Source of the DNA: JAIBDK01 sp965261915
GTDB lineage: Bacteria > Pseudomonadota > Gammaproteobacteria > Arenicellales > Poriferihabitantaceae
NCBI GenBank assembly: GCA_965261915.1
Contig: CBDHDW010000013.1
Coordinates: 372,001 to 436,000 of the forward strand
Length of the DNA: 64,000 nt
Direction: 5' to 3'
A model generated the notes under the pieces. The model did not search any database. It was not told where the DNA came from and was given only the letters and a program-made list of their open reading frames with translations. The position numbers were made by a program, and so were the translations under genes. This document shows positions 26,172 through 34,714 of this stretch, piece by piece; position 1 is the stretch's first letter; each line of letters begins with the position of its first letter.

Positions 26172-28235
26172 ATGTTGAAAACGCATTCATCTGTTGTTTG
26201 GTTTTTGCTCGCCGTTCTGACACTGGCACTCTATTTATTTCCGGATGTATTTACTGCATTAGTCGTATTTCCAGATGCTTGGGTGCTATCGCCAACGGCG
26301 AAACTGAATTTGGCAATGCTATGGTTTGTCGATGTTTTTGGGTTTCTTTTTAAGGGCATCGGCTGGTTGTTTGAAGGGTTGGTTTGGGCATCACAAAGCA
26401 TACTACAATGGTTGCCTTGGAGTGTAACTGGACTGATTTTCGGTGTCCTTGCTTATGCGGCAGCGGGCTGGCGGCTGACTGTTTTTACGCTACTGGGTTT
26501 GCTTTATATGGCAGGAATCGGCTATTGGTCAGAGAGCATGAACACCTTAGCAATTGTGCTGATTTCGGTGCCGATGGCGTTGTTGGTTGGTTTTGGTTTT
26601 GGCGTTATTGGTTTCTATTCAACTCGCGCGAAGCGCGTTATTATGCCGATGCTAGACCTTTTGCAAACCATTCCAGCCTTTGCATATTTATTACCGATTT
26701 TGATGCTGTTCGGTTTTGGAACAACTGTTGGTCTTGTGTCGAGTGTCCTCTATGCGTTCCCCCCAATAGTGCGTAATACCATTTTGGGATTGCAGGCAGT
26801 TCCTTCTGCTATCGTTGAGGCTGGTGAGATGTCGGGCACGACCGCGATTCAGTTATTCTGGAGAGTGCGCCTGCCTTCTGCTAAAAGCCAGATTTTGTTG
26901 GGGGTGAACCAAACCACAATGGCAGCACTGAGCATGGTTATCATTGCATCGGTAATAGGCGGCACTAACGATATAGGGTGGGAAGTTCTGTTGCAGTTGC
27001 GTAAAGCCCAATTTGGCGATAGTTTGCTCTCCGGTTTTGTGATTGCGTTGATGGCGATGATTTTAGATCGGATTACTTATGGTTTTGCGACCCGTGATAC
27101 CTTTAGTATGGAATCTAAAAAGGGGTTTAAGTTTTGGCACCTTGGTATTGGTGCGATTGTTGCGGTCTGGGGATTATCGTTGTTGGTACCTTTCCTGAGT
27201 CATTGGCCGGACACCTTGGTATTCTATCCTGCTGATGCCATGAACAATGCGCTTGAGAATTTTGTAATCAATTATCGAGTTTTGATTGAGACCGTCAAGA
27301 CCTGGGCTTTTTTCTTTCTAATGCTTCCAGTGAAGATTGGGTTCTCAAAAGCACTCAGCCCGCACACATGGGGATTTGCCATGACACCGCTGGTAACTTC
27401 TGTTTACGCGCTCGGGATTATGATTGCCAGTAGTTTGGCATGGCGTTCAAGTCGTACTGGATTGGCAACAATAATCGGGTTGCTCGGTATTATTCTCTAT
27501 ATTGGTTTAACGAATATGCCGTGGTTTGCTTTATTTGCTATTTTGGTGGTCTTTGCTGGGCAAACCGGAGGGCGAAAACTGGGCATCGGCAGCGCATTGG
27601 GTCTCGGCTTTCTGATTCTTTCTGGTATTTGGCCACAATCTATTTTGTCGCTTTATCTTTGTGGTGTTTCCGTGCTCGTGGCTTTTAGTCTGGGGACATT
27701 AATTGGCATTTGGGCATCTCAAAGCAAAATTGTTTCGGCGATTGTGCGCCCGATTATTGATACCCTGCAAACAATGCCGCTTTTCGTTATTCTTATTCCT
27801 TTTGTGATGCTCTTTAAAATTGGGGAGTTTACCGCACTGCTTGCCGTTGTCGCTTACTCAATCGTTCCTGCCATTCGATACACCGAGCATGGATTACGTA
27901 ATCTGCCTGCTGATGTCATTGAAGCGGCAACAACAATAGGCTGTAAACCGGCGCAGTTATTGTTTCTGATTAAGCTGCCATTAGCCTTACCAGCGATTAT
28001 GCTCGGGCTAAACCAAACCATAATCTATGGTATTGGTATGCTAGTCATTGCGGCATTGGTTGGAACCAGTGGGTTGGGACAACTCATATACATCGGGTTA
28101 TCCGATGGTGATTTTGGTGTGGGTATTACCGCAGGAATCGGAATGGCCATTATTGCGATGATTGCAGATCGGATTACTCAGTCGATTAGTCGCAAGAAAC
28201 AAGCCGAGTTTGGATTGGAGACAACTACTTTATAA
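26172..28235 (+). CDS. proW: Double-length betaine-type ABC transporter permease
   Basis: A 687-residue inner-membrane protein that contains two permease units in tandem. Each unit has its own ProW-type segment contacting the ATPase: LPSAKSQILLGVNQTTMAALSMVI in the first half (cited in part) and LPLALPAIMLGLNQTI in the second. Typical ProW proteins have about 280-350 residues and form homodimers. This fusion would supply both halves in one chain. A ribosome site is weak (TAGGGA directly before ATG), consistent with coupling to proV. The last residues are charged and cytoplasmic. Confidence 0.9.
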   Translation: MLKTHSSVVWFLLAVLTLALYLFPDVFTALVVFPDAWVLSPTAKLNLAMLWFVDVFGFLFKGIGWLFEGLVWASQSILQWLPWSVTGLIFGVLAYAAAGWRLTVFTLLGLLYMAGIGYWSESMNTLAIVLISVPMALLVGFGFGVIGFYSTRAKRVIMPMLDLLQTIPAFAYLLPILMLFGFGTTVGLVSSVLYAFPPIVRNTILGLQAVPSAIVEAGEMSGTTAIQLFWRVRLPSAKSQILLGVNQTTMAALSMVIIASVIGGTNDIGWEVLLQLRKAQFGDSLLSGFVIALMAMILDRITYGFATRDTFSMESKKGFKFWHLGIGAIVAVWGLSLLVPFLSHWPDTLVFYPADAMNNALENFVINYRVLIETVKTWAFFFLMLPVKIGFSKALSPHTWGFAMTPLVTSVYALGIMIASSLAWRSSRTGLATIIGLLGIILYIGLTNMPWFALFAILVVFAGQTGGRKLGIGSALGLGFLILSGIWPQSILSLYLCGVSVLVAFSLGTLIGIWASQSKIVSAIVRPIIDTLQTMPLFVILIPFVMLFKIGEFTALLAVVAYSIVPAIRYTEHGLRNLPADVIEAATTIGCKPAQLLFLIKLPLALPAIMLGLNQTIIYGIGMLVIAALVGTSGLGQLIYIGLSDGDFGVGITAGIGMAIIAMIADRITQSISRKKQAEFGLETTTL

Positions 28236-28259
28236 TTGTTCTTTGAACGCTAAGCGGGA

Positions 28260-28340
28260 TTAGAATAACTTCGGTTGTAATGGAGAAGCGGCAACCAGTC
28301 CGCCGTCTATAGTAAACGTCTGATCGTTAATGAAACCAGC
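28260..28340 (-). pseudogene. C-terminal scrap of a short-chain dehydrogenase
   Basis: About 25 codons read GFINDQTFTIDGGLVAA and end at a TAA (28260-28262). This is the normal C-terminal motif of SDR enzymes (xGQxxxxDGG). The rest of the gene is absent; the sequence changes character where the AT-rich ORF begins. Confidence 0.55.
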
Positions 28341-28380
28341 TTAATACGGTGTTAGGTATCAATGTCAACTGTAGGTAATT

Positions 28381-28866
28381 ATGAAAAATTTAAATGATAT
28401 TGTTGCGGTTTATCAAGAAGAACTTCGTAAAGGCGACATACTGATAGCGTATAACGAGTTAGTGAAGTTTGTGATGACTACCAGAACGGAGCTTTTAAAA
28501 AATTTAGCTGATCAATATTCATTTGCAAAAATTCTTCATGGCTATATGGACTATACATACTTTTACTACACTAATGATTTTTTAAAAAATAAGAAGCTAA
28601 AGTTCGGTCTAGTTTTGAATCACTTAGAAATGAGATTTGAGGTATGGCTTTTAGGAAATACCATTTCTATTCAAAAAGAATATTGGAACTTATTGAAAGC
28701 AACAAAATGGAATAAAGATAAAAACGAAATGCCTCAATATTCAATTATAGAGGCTGTAATAATCGACAGCCCAAATTTTAATGATTTAGCGTTATTATCT
28801 CAAGAAATTCATAAAAACATGACTCAAGTCACAGATGAAGTGCTTGATTTACTAAAAAATACCTAA
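28381..28866 (+). CDS. AT-rich ORF, DUF7000-like hypothetical protein
   Basis: A 161-residue soluble-looking protein rich in Lys, Asn, Ile and Tyr. Motifs such as HGYMDYTYFYYTNDFLKNKKLKFGL and RFEVWLLG (cited in part) recall the uncharacterised DUF7000 family. I give that name from memory and with caution. Codon use is far more AT-rich than the neighbours, so it was probably acquired by transfer. GTTAGGT lies 30 bases before the gene and ACCTAAC overlaps its stop. The IS5 element starts directly after. Function unknown. Confidence 0.6.
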   Translation: MKNLNDIVAVYQEELRKGDILIAYNELVKFVMTTRTELLKNLADQYSFAKILHGYMDYTYFYYTNDFLKNKKLKFGLVLNHLEMRFEVWLLGNTISIQKEYWNLLKATKWNKDKNEMPQYSIIEAVIIDSPNFNDLALLSQEIHKNMTQVTDEVLDLLKNT

Positions 28867-28867
28867 C

Positions 28868-30124
28868 GAGACTTTTGCATAATCCACAAAACACCCCTCG
28901 CAACTCACAAACAACGTGATTTTTTATAAATTTGCCTCATTTTTTCGCCCATGTTCTCTCAATCATCAATACGACACCAAAAAAGCCTCTATTTCGGCAC
29001 TTTTAACCGCTTTTAGTGGGTTTTAATCTGTTTTATTGCCCATTTAGGCGCAACTCTCCTTTAAACGTTGCAGTTCTTTGAAAATATTCATCCCAGTTTT
29101 AAGGTTATGGCTCATGGCAATCAGATGTGCACGGGTTTTGTTTCTGGCTAACCCCATGTATCTTGCCTTGCCTAATCCGTGATGCAGTTTGAGTAAGCCA
29201 AAGGTGCGTTCAACCACATAGCGGACACTGCTATACATTTTATTCAGTGCTTTTTGTTGCTCCGTTAATGGTGTGTTGCGATAAGCCCGGTGCAAGATTC
29301 TATTGTTTTCTTTACCCAGTTTCTCGTCATTGTCTTTGTTGGCATAGGCACTGTCTGCGTAAACTTGTCCGTGCCTATCGCCTAACAGATGTTCAAACTC
29401 CTGTGAATCATGCACATTGCCAGGCGTATAGGTCATTTTCTTGATAAAACCATCTTCATCGGTATTGGCGTGCAGCTTAAATCCGTAGGTGCTTTTACGC
29501 CTGCCATCGGATGCCGTTTTCACGTTCCATGCCGCTTCTGGGTCTTGGGTATTGTCGCCTTGTTTGTTCTTTTTAGAACGGCATTGCTTCGCCTCAATCA
29601 CAGTCGCATCGATAATATTGACCGAGCCTGTGGCAACAATAAGACTGTTTTTAGCTAGATGGTTATTGATCTGCACCAATAAAGAATCAAGCAGATTTTC
29701 GGTGTGTAATAAGTTCCTAAACCGCCAAATAGTGGAATGATCGGGTACTGCATCACTGAGACTCAAACCAATAAACCGGCGGAACATTAAATCCCGGGCT
29801 ATCTGTTCTTCTAAGGCTTCATCACTTAAGTTATACCACGCCTGTAAAATCAGTATCTTAAACATCATCAAAGGTGGGTATGCTGGCACACTGCACTTGC
29901 TGGCATAAAGATGGCTGAGCGTTTTTTCGATCTGTTTCCAATCGATAATTTCATGCACATCATCTAGTTTGGACAATGACTTATGCTCAATTAAAAGGGC
30001 ATCTGCGAACGAGTATTGGGCGGTTTGTTTCCAAGACATTTGACGGTATCCTCAAGGGTTTATTGAATGAACGCTATTTTACCATTTTAAGTGGTGCCGC
30101 TGGGTGGATTTATGCAAAGGTCTC
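28868..30124 (-). mobile_element. IS5-family element, complete copy
   Basis: About 1257 bp. The ends are GAGACTTTTGCATAA at 28868 and, on the other strand, GAGACCTTTGCATAA ending at 30124. TAA stands next to both ends (offset by one base on the left), so a short target duplication is possible. The right end truncates a small reading frame. Confidence 0.88.
29044..30039 (-). CDS. IS5-family transposase
   Basis: An intact 331-residue transposase with an N-terminal DUF772-type domain (to about 110). A DDE core follows: IIDATVIEAKQ, VYADSAYA and a C-terminal RYVVERTFGLLK with the catalytic glutamate. It is read right to left across the element. Two damaged relatives are present at 22968-23782 and 52510-52768. 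Confidence 0.93.
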   Translation of the reverse strand: MSWKQTAQYSFADALLIEHKSLSKLDDVHEIIDWKQIEKTLSHLYASKCSVPAYPPLMMFKILILQAWYNLSDEALEEQIARDLMFRRFIGLSLSDAVPDHSTIWRFRNLLHTENLLDSLLVQINNHLAKNSLIVATGSVNIIDATVIEAKQCRSKKNKQGDNTQDPEAAWNVKTASDGRRKSTYGFKLHANTDEDGFIKKMTYTPGNVHDSQEFEHLLGDRHGQVYADSAYANKDNDEKLGKENNRILHRAYRNTPLTEQQKALNKMYSSVRYVVERTFGLLKLHHGLGKARYMGLARNKTRAHLIAMSHNLKTGMNIFKELQRLKESCA

Positions 30125-30279
30125 TAAATGTATAACACCATCAGAGTTTGCGCCGCCACTAACTTCGAGTCGCCACTTATTTGACTCACTAGCGCGATGC
30201 CTATGCTGATTGATATCAGCAAAGCGGTTAACAATGCGAATAACGATTTAGAGAAACCAGAAAAGTAATCTTTTATCAC
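30124..30279 (-). pseudogene. N-terminal stub of a membrane or exported protein, cut by IS5
   Basis: A GTG at 30279 behind a good ribosome site (GGAG, 6 bases away) opens MIKDYFSGFSKSLFALL and a hydrophobic helix that could be a signal anchor. After 51 codons a TAG is created exactly at the IS5 end. The remainder of the gene is not seen on the other side of the element. Confidence 0.5.
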
Positions 30280-30356
30280 GCGAAACTCCAGATTGATGAT
30301 TGAATAGTTCGATCGAGTGTTAAAGTTGTGAAACGGGGTAAGTATGGATTAGAAAT

Positions 30357-30727
30357 AGGTTTAATTCAATTGTCTACCCTCTCGAAGCAGTTTTCCTTCT
30401 GGTGCTCTGCGCGGTTATATCAGGCGCACAGGACTGGATTTCAATTACCCTTAAGGGTAATCAGGGCAGTTTACGCAAGGATGTGGAACTCTTTTTCGAC
30501 GAGCACCTCGAACGCGGTATCGGGGGCAATTTTACATCGCTTCTGTTGATGGTGGAACTGAAGACATGTCGAAATACATCCGCAGTCATTGGCAGATCGA
30601 AAGCTGCGTGCACTGGGTCATGGACGTCACATTCAGGCAAGACGAGTGTCGTATCAGAACCGGTAATGCAGCCGCAAACTTTGCCACGATCAAACACGCG
30701 GCAAGGTACTGTCCGATGTTGATTTGA
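30357..30727 (+). pseudogene. Degenerate ISAs1-family transposase
   Basis: Pieces of an ISAs1-type transposase. First comes YPLEAVFLLVLCAVISGAQDW, joined directly to a central LKGNQGSLRKDVELFFDE. After a frame change, a C-terminal part from 30566 (HWQIESCVHWVMDVTFRQD, RTGNAAANFATIKH) ends at TGA 30725-30727. About half the gene is deleted. Confidence 0.7.
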
Positions 30728-30865
30728 TATTACAGAATCCTGGTATAGCATAAAAAACAGATGTTGTTCACCAACAATGTTCCGGACTAATCATGTGGTA
30801 TTTATATTGCCGAATTTAATCGGGCGGATAGGTAGCTTTTGTTCGGTAATAGGTAATTCTGTTGC

Positions 30866-31594
30866 TCAAATGCCCTTAACGCCATGCAACATCTGTGTGG
30901 TTGTAGCAAGCTGCTTTGCGCCGTCGAATATTGAATAAACAGGGCGTTCAGTCGCCAATGAGATCGCCTCTGCATAAGGTGGTAAATTACCACATTCCAA
31001 TAGTATAGCGGAAATATTCGAGTTTTTATCAAGTAGTAACAGTGCCTTATGAACAGCAAATTTCTCAATCTGTGTGGGCAAGATCCTTTCGGGTTGTTTG
31101 TCTTTGGGTTGTAATATTGCGTTTGTAAATGCCGCGCAATTTTCCATTCCGGCAATATGTACGTCTTCAGGAGAAATCTTTGCTGCACACAATGCCTTAT
31201 CGCCAAGATTTTTACATGATGCGGTTAATATACCAATAGGTTGCCCATCATATTTAACGCGAAGCTCCGGGTAGAGTGATAAGGAAGATACCATGACGGG
31301 TATATTTACCGCATCGGCTATGCGATCCTGTAGGGTAATTAAGAAACCACAGGTTGAAATGATTGCAAACGCACCTTCGGCTTCCAAATGTCTGGCAGCG
31401 TTGCAAAAGGCGGCAATCATCTGTTCAGAAGGCAGGTCGTCCGTGACAATATCCAGACTACCGGCACCTGTTACCATGTGGATGCGGGCAGGGACATTAT
31501 AACTGTCCACATTCCCAGCATCCCCCAATATTCTTGGGAAACGGGTGTCCAGCATCAATATTCCAAGAAATGGTTGTTTATTCTGTGACATCAT
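30866..31594 (-). CDS. Asp/Glu racemase-superfamily protein
   Basis: A 242-residue cofactor-independent racemase-fold protein. Two cysteines lie where the family places its acid/base pair: Cys82 in ISTCGFL and Cys201 in LLECGNLPPY. It is the last gene of a five-gene unit with a D-amino-acid-type dehydrogenase and a TRAP importer. Epimerising the imported amino acid (or a related hydantoin or hydroxy acid) is a reasonable role, but the substrate is inference. It lies 28 bases after dctM. Confidence 0.8.
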   Translation of the reverse strand: MMSQNKQPFLGILMLDTRFPRILGDAGNVDSYNVPARIHMVTGAGSLDIVTDDLPSEQMIAAFCNAARHLEAEGAFAIISTCGFLITLQDRIADAVNIPVMVSSLSLYPELRVKYDGQPIGILTASCKNLGDKALCAAKISPEDVHIAGMENCAAFTNAILQPKDKQPERILPTQIEKFAVHKALLLLDKNSNISAILLECGNLPPYAEAISLATERPVYSIFDGAKQLATTTQMLHGVKGI

Positions 31595-31622
31595 TTATCT
31601 GACAAGCGAACCCGGTTCCAAG

Positions 31623-32933
31623 TCATTTGGGGCCGCTACGCATATTTTCCGGTAACCATGTGGCCAGTTCCGGCCAAATCACAAGGATAACGACCATAAG
31701 CAACATCAAAAGAACCATCGGTATGGCAGTTTTTGCAATATAGGATATATCGTGCCGTGTCATACCTTGCAGGACGAACAGATTAAATCCGATTGGCGGT
31801 GTGACTTGCGCGGTTTCGATGACAACCACTAGAAATATTCCAAACCAAATCACGTCGATACCGGCTTGACGGATCATAGGTTCCACGATTGCCATGGTTA
31901 AAACGACTGATGATAAGCCGTCCATAAACATGCCCAAAATAAGATAGAACAACGTAAGGACAGCGATTAATACAATCGGCGACAGGTCCAGTTTATCAAT
32001 CCATGCGGCAAGGGCACGTGGTAGCCCGGTAAAGCCCATCGCCAGCGATAAAAATGCGGCTCCCATTAAAATAAGCGCGATCATTGCCGATGTTCTGGTC
32101 GCCCCCATCAAGCTGGCACTAAAGGTTTCCCATGTCAGCGAACGTTGGATAGTTGCTAAAATAAGCGCGCCAATGACACCGACAGCAGCAGCCTCGGTTG
32201 CCGTTGCCCAACCGAAATACATCGATCCGATTACAGTGAAAACCAACACTAAAACAGGTATCAGGAAACGGCTTTCTCTGAACATTTCAGCAAGGCTCAT
32301 TGATGGCTCTGGTTCCGGGCGTTCGTCTTTGCGCAGAAAATACCACGCGATGATATAGGTCATGAACAGGCTAGATAAAACCAGTCCCGGCAATATTCCC
32401 GCAATGAACAGTTTTGTGATCGATTCATTGATCGTGACCCCGTAAACGATCAACGTCAAAGATGGCGGGATCATCAAACCCAAGGTAGCAGCTCCGGCCA
32501 GTGTTCCAATGATCATATACTCAGGATAACCGCGTTTGCGCAGCTCCGGTATGGACATTTTTCCGACCGTGGTCAGTGTTGCGGCGGAAGAACCCGATAC
32601 CGCTGCAAACAACGTACATCCGGCAATGTTTGTGTGAAGCAAGCCGCCTGGCAACCAGGCCATCCACGGCGCAAGGCCGCGAAAAAGATCCCGGGATAAT
32701 CGGGTTCGAAACAGTATTTCACCCATCCATATAAACAATGGCAATGCCGTTAATGTCCAGCTTGAAGCACCGGTCCAGATTGTTGTGATCATGGCATCGC
32801 CGGCAGGGCGTGTTGTGAATAATTCCATTCCGATCCAGGCGACACCCATAAGAGCCAAACCGATCCAGACAGAGCTGCCCAGAAGGAAAAATAAAACAAA
32901 TATAAAAATCGCTGTTGCGTAAAGTTCGGTCAT
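31623..32933 (-). CDS. dctM: TRAP transporter large permease
   Basis: A 436-residue inner-membrane protein of the DctM family with about 12-13 hydrophobic segments. It carries the family's GxxxP-rich loops (GKMSIPELRKRGYPE, GATRTSAMIALI). It forms the sodium-driven channel of a tripartite importer with the small permease and the binding protein. Its start overlaps the dctQ stop by four bases (ATGA). Confidence 0.92.
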   Translation of the reverse strand: MTELYATAIFIFVLFFLLGSSVWIGLALMGVAWIGMELFTTRPAGDAMITTIWTGASSWTLTALPLFIWMGEILFRTRLSRDLFRGLAPWMAWLPGGLLHTNIAGCTLFAAVSGSSAATLTTVGKMSIPELRKRGYPEYMIIGTLAGAATLGLMIPPSLTLIVYGVTINESITKLFIAGILPGLVLSSLFMTYIIAWYFLRKDERPEPEPSMSLAEMFRESRFLIPVLVLVFTVIGSMYFGWATATEAAAVGVIGALILATIQRSLTWETFSASLMGATRTSAMIALILMGAAFLSLAMGFTGLPRALAAWIDKLDLSPIVLIAVLTLFYLILGMFMDGLSSVVLTMAIVEPMIRQAGIDVIWFGIFLVVVIETAQVTPPIGFNLFVLQGMTRHDISYIAKTAIPMVLLMLLMVVILVIWPELATWLPENMRSGPK

Positions 32934-33643
32934 TCGACGGCCTCGCCTTCAATGTTGCTTTTGCCGTTGATCAACAGGCGGTAAAGATTATCCCAAAGCG
33001 CGATCGCAAGTAATACCGTTCCAATGGACATCGGTAATTGTGGAAGCCAAACTGGGGTGTAGACCCATTCATTGCCAGTACTGGCCCAAATCTCACCCCA
33101 TTTCCCCGGGGCGGTCTGGATCATGCTGAACAATGCCAAGAACCACTCAGGCACCTGATCCTGCCCTTGTGTGCGATCGTTTAGTATTTCGGATAATATG
33201 TTTGTTTTAATTGCGTAGCGTGCAAAATATGTTGCCGTTATTGCGCCTATCAACATGGCATAAGCCTCTACCCACATGCGTGTAAAACTATTGATATTCA
33301 GCAGGATAGAAACGCGAATATGTGCACCACGGTTCAGTGCATACGCAAATGCAAAGAATGAAGTGGCCGCCATTGCGTACCCCGCAAATTCAGTTGACCC
33401 CTGGAAACTTACGCCGCTCCACCGCGCCAGCATTTGGAACACAATAATCGGTAAGATCACAATCATAGATACCGCCGCCAGTGCGCCGCTGGCTAAATAA
33501 ACACGATCAAGAAAATGCCATATTGGTGTCAGGATACGTTTTGCCGGTGCTTGAAAGAAAAAGCAAAGAGCCGCTATAACGGTTGGTAAAACAAACAACC
33601 AAAACCAAAGTGGCAGACCCAATATCGGCATCCAATCATGCAT
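32930..33643 (-). CDS. dctQ: TRAP transporter small permease
   Basis: A 237-residue membrane protein of the DctQ type with a longer N-terminus than usual and the family stretch FAYALNRGAHIRVSILLN. It partners DctM. A 9-bp hairpin lies between dctP and this gene. The start ATG at 33643 is preceded by AAGGG. Confidence 0.88.
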   Translation of the reverse strand: MHDWMPILGLPLWFWLFVLPTVIAALCFFFQAPAKRILTPIWHFLDRVYLASGALAAVSMIVILPIIVFQMLARWSGVSFQGSTEFAGYAMAATSFFAFAYALNRGAHIRVSILLNINSFTRMWVEAYAMLIGAITATYFARYAIKTNILSEILNDRTQGQDQVPEWFLALFSMIQTAPGKWGEIWASTGNEWVYTPVWLPQLPMSIGTVLLAIALWDNLYRLLINGKSNIEGEAVE

Positions 33644-33662
33644 TGTCCGTTACCCTTATAAC

Positions 33663-33689
33663 AAGGCCCCCAAATTGCATGGGGGCCTT
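33663..33689 (-). terminator. Intra-operon hairpin between dctP and dctQ
   Basis: AAGGCCCCC and GGGGGCCTT form a 9-bp stem with a 9-base loop, placed just after the dctP stop. There is no long U-run. It is therefore more likely a partial terminator or 3-prime-end stabiliser that raises dctP mRNA over dctQM. Confidence 0.6.
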
Positions 33690-33712
33690 TGAGTGGTTTT
33701 TAAAATTACAGC

Positions 33713-34684
33713 TTAGTTTGCATTGTAGGCATCAAGGATTGCCTGACCATCTGCGCCTACTTCAGCCAGCCAATCGGCAGTCATCTTTTCACCGATGACT
33801 TTTAGTTCAGCCAGGAATTCTTCACCCGCAGGAACAACGGTCATGCCGCCTTTTTCCAGTTCTTCAAAATAGAAGCCGGCAAGAGACGCAGATTTTTCAG
33901 CACAGGCCGTACCGGTTTCGTCACCGGCTTTTTGAACTGCCGCTTGTGTATCGGCATCCAGTTCATCCCAAACGCCTTTGTTGACCATTACGTAGTTCCG
34001 TGGAAGCCATGCGTTTACTTTATAGTAATGGCTCAGGTGTTCCCAAACTTTGCGGTCATATCCGGTTGAACCGGATGAGATAAACGCTTCAGCCACACCT
34101 GTTGCCAATGCCTGGCTCAGTTCTGCGGCTTCAACCTGCACCGGTATCATGCCTAATTCTTCGGCAAATGTTGCAGTGGCAGAGTTGTAAGAGCGAAACT
34201 TCACGCCTTTCGTATCTGCGCTGGAGTTTACTTCTTTCTTGAAATAGAAACCCTGACCCGGCCATGGGCAGGTGTATATTGCAACCAGATTTTGAGCAGA
34301 CAGGGCCGCGTTTACTTTATCTTTGGCGGCAGCCCATAACTTGTCATTTGCTTCATAAGTTGTTGCTACGAACGGCAGGTTATCCCAACCCAAGATAGGT
34401 GCTTCATTGGCATGGGCCGACATAAAGCGCTCGCCAATTGGTGCCTGACCGGTTTGTACCGCGCGTTTAATCTCGCCACCTTTGAACAGGGATCCACCCG
34501 GATGCACTGTGATGACCAAATCACCATTGCTGTATTCCTTCACTTTGTCTGCAAAGATTACACCGTGTTCCGAATGGAAATTCGATGCGGAGTATGCCAT
34601 TGGCATATCCCAGTTCTCTGCGTATGCAGTGGTAAAACTCATAGTTGCCATTGTGGCTGCTACTGTAATATTGACGATCTTCAT
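33713..34684 (-). CDS. dctP: TRAP transporter substrate-binding protein
   Basis: A 323-residue periplasmic receptor with a signal peptide (cleavage near TAYA/EN). The family arginine that clamps a substrate carboxylate is in KGVKFRSYN, and VQVEAAELSQALATG and NYVMVNKGVWDEL are typical of DctP proteins. The ligand is therefore a carboxylate-bearing small molecule. The neighbouring FAD dehydrogenase and racemase suggest an amino acid, possibly a D-form. Confidence 0.9.
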   Translation of the reverse strand: MKIVNITVAATMATMSFTTAYAENWDMPMAYSASNFHSEHGVIFADKVKEYSNGDLVITVHPGGSLFKGGEIKRAVQTGQAPIGERFMSAHANEAPILGWDNLPFVATTYEANDKLWAAAKDKVNAALSAQNLVAIYTCPWPGQGFYFKKEVNSSADTKGVKFRSYNSATATFAEELGMIPVQVEAAELSQALATGVAEAFISSGSTGYDRKVWEHLSHYYKVNAWLPRNYVMVNKGVWDELDADTQAAVQKAGDETGTACAEKSASLAGFYFEELEKGGMTVVPAGEEFLAELKVIGEKMTADWLAEVGADGQAILDAYNAN

Positions 34685-34714
34685 ATTAGTCTCTCTTGTT
34701 GATTTAATAGTATA

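Noticed and set aside
22968..30124. IS5-bounded composite transposon carrying proXVW
   Set aside because: The left copy lacks one end and most of its transposase C-terminus, and no flanking duplication exists. Kept only as a weak transfer hypothesis.
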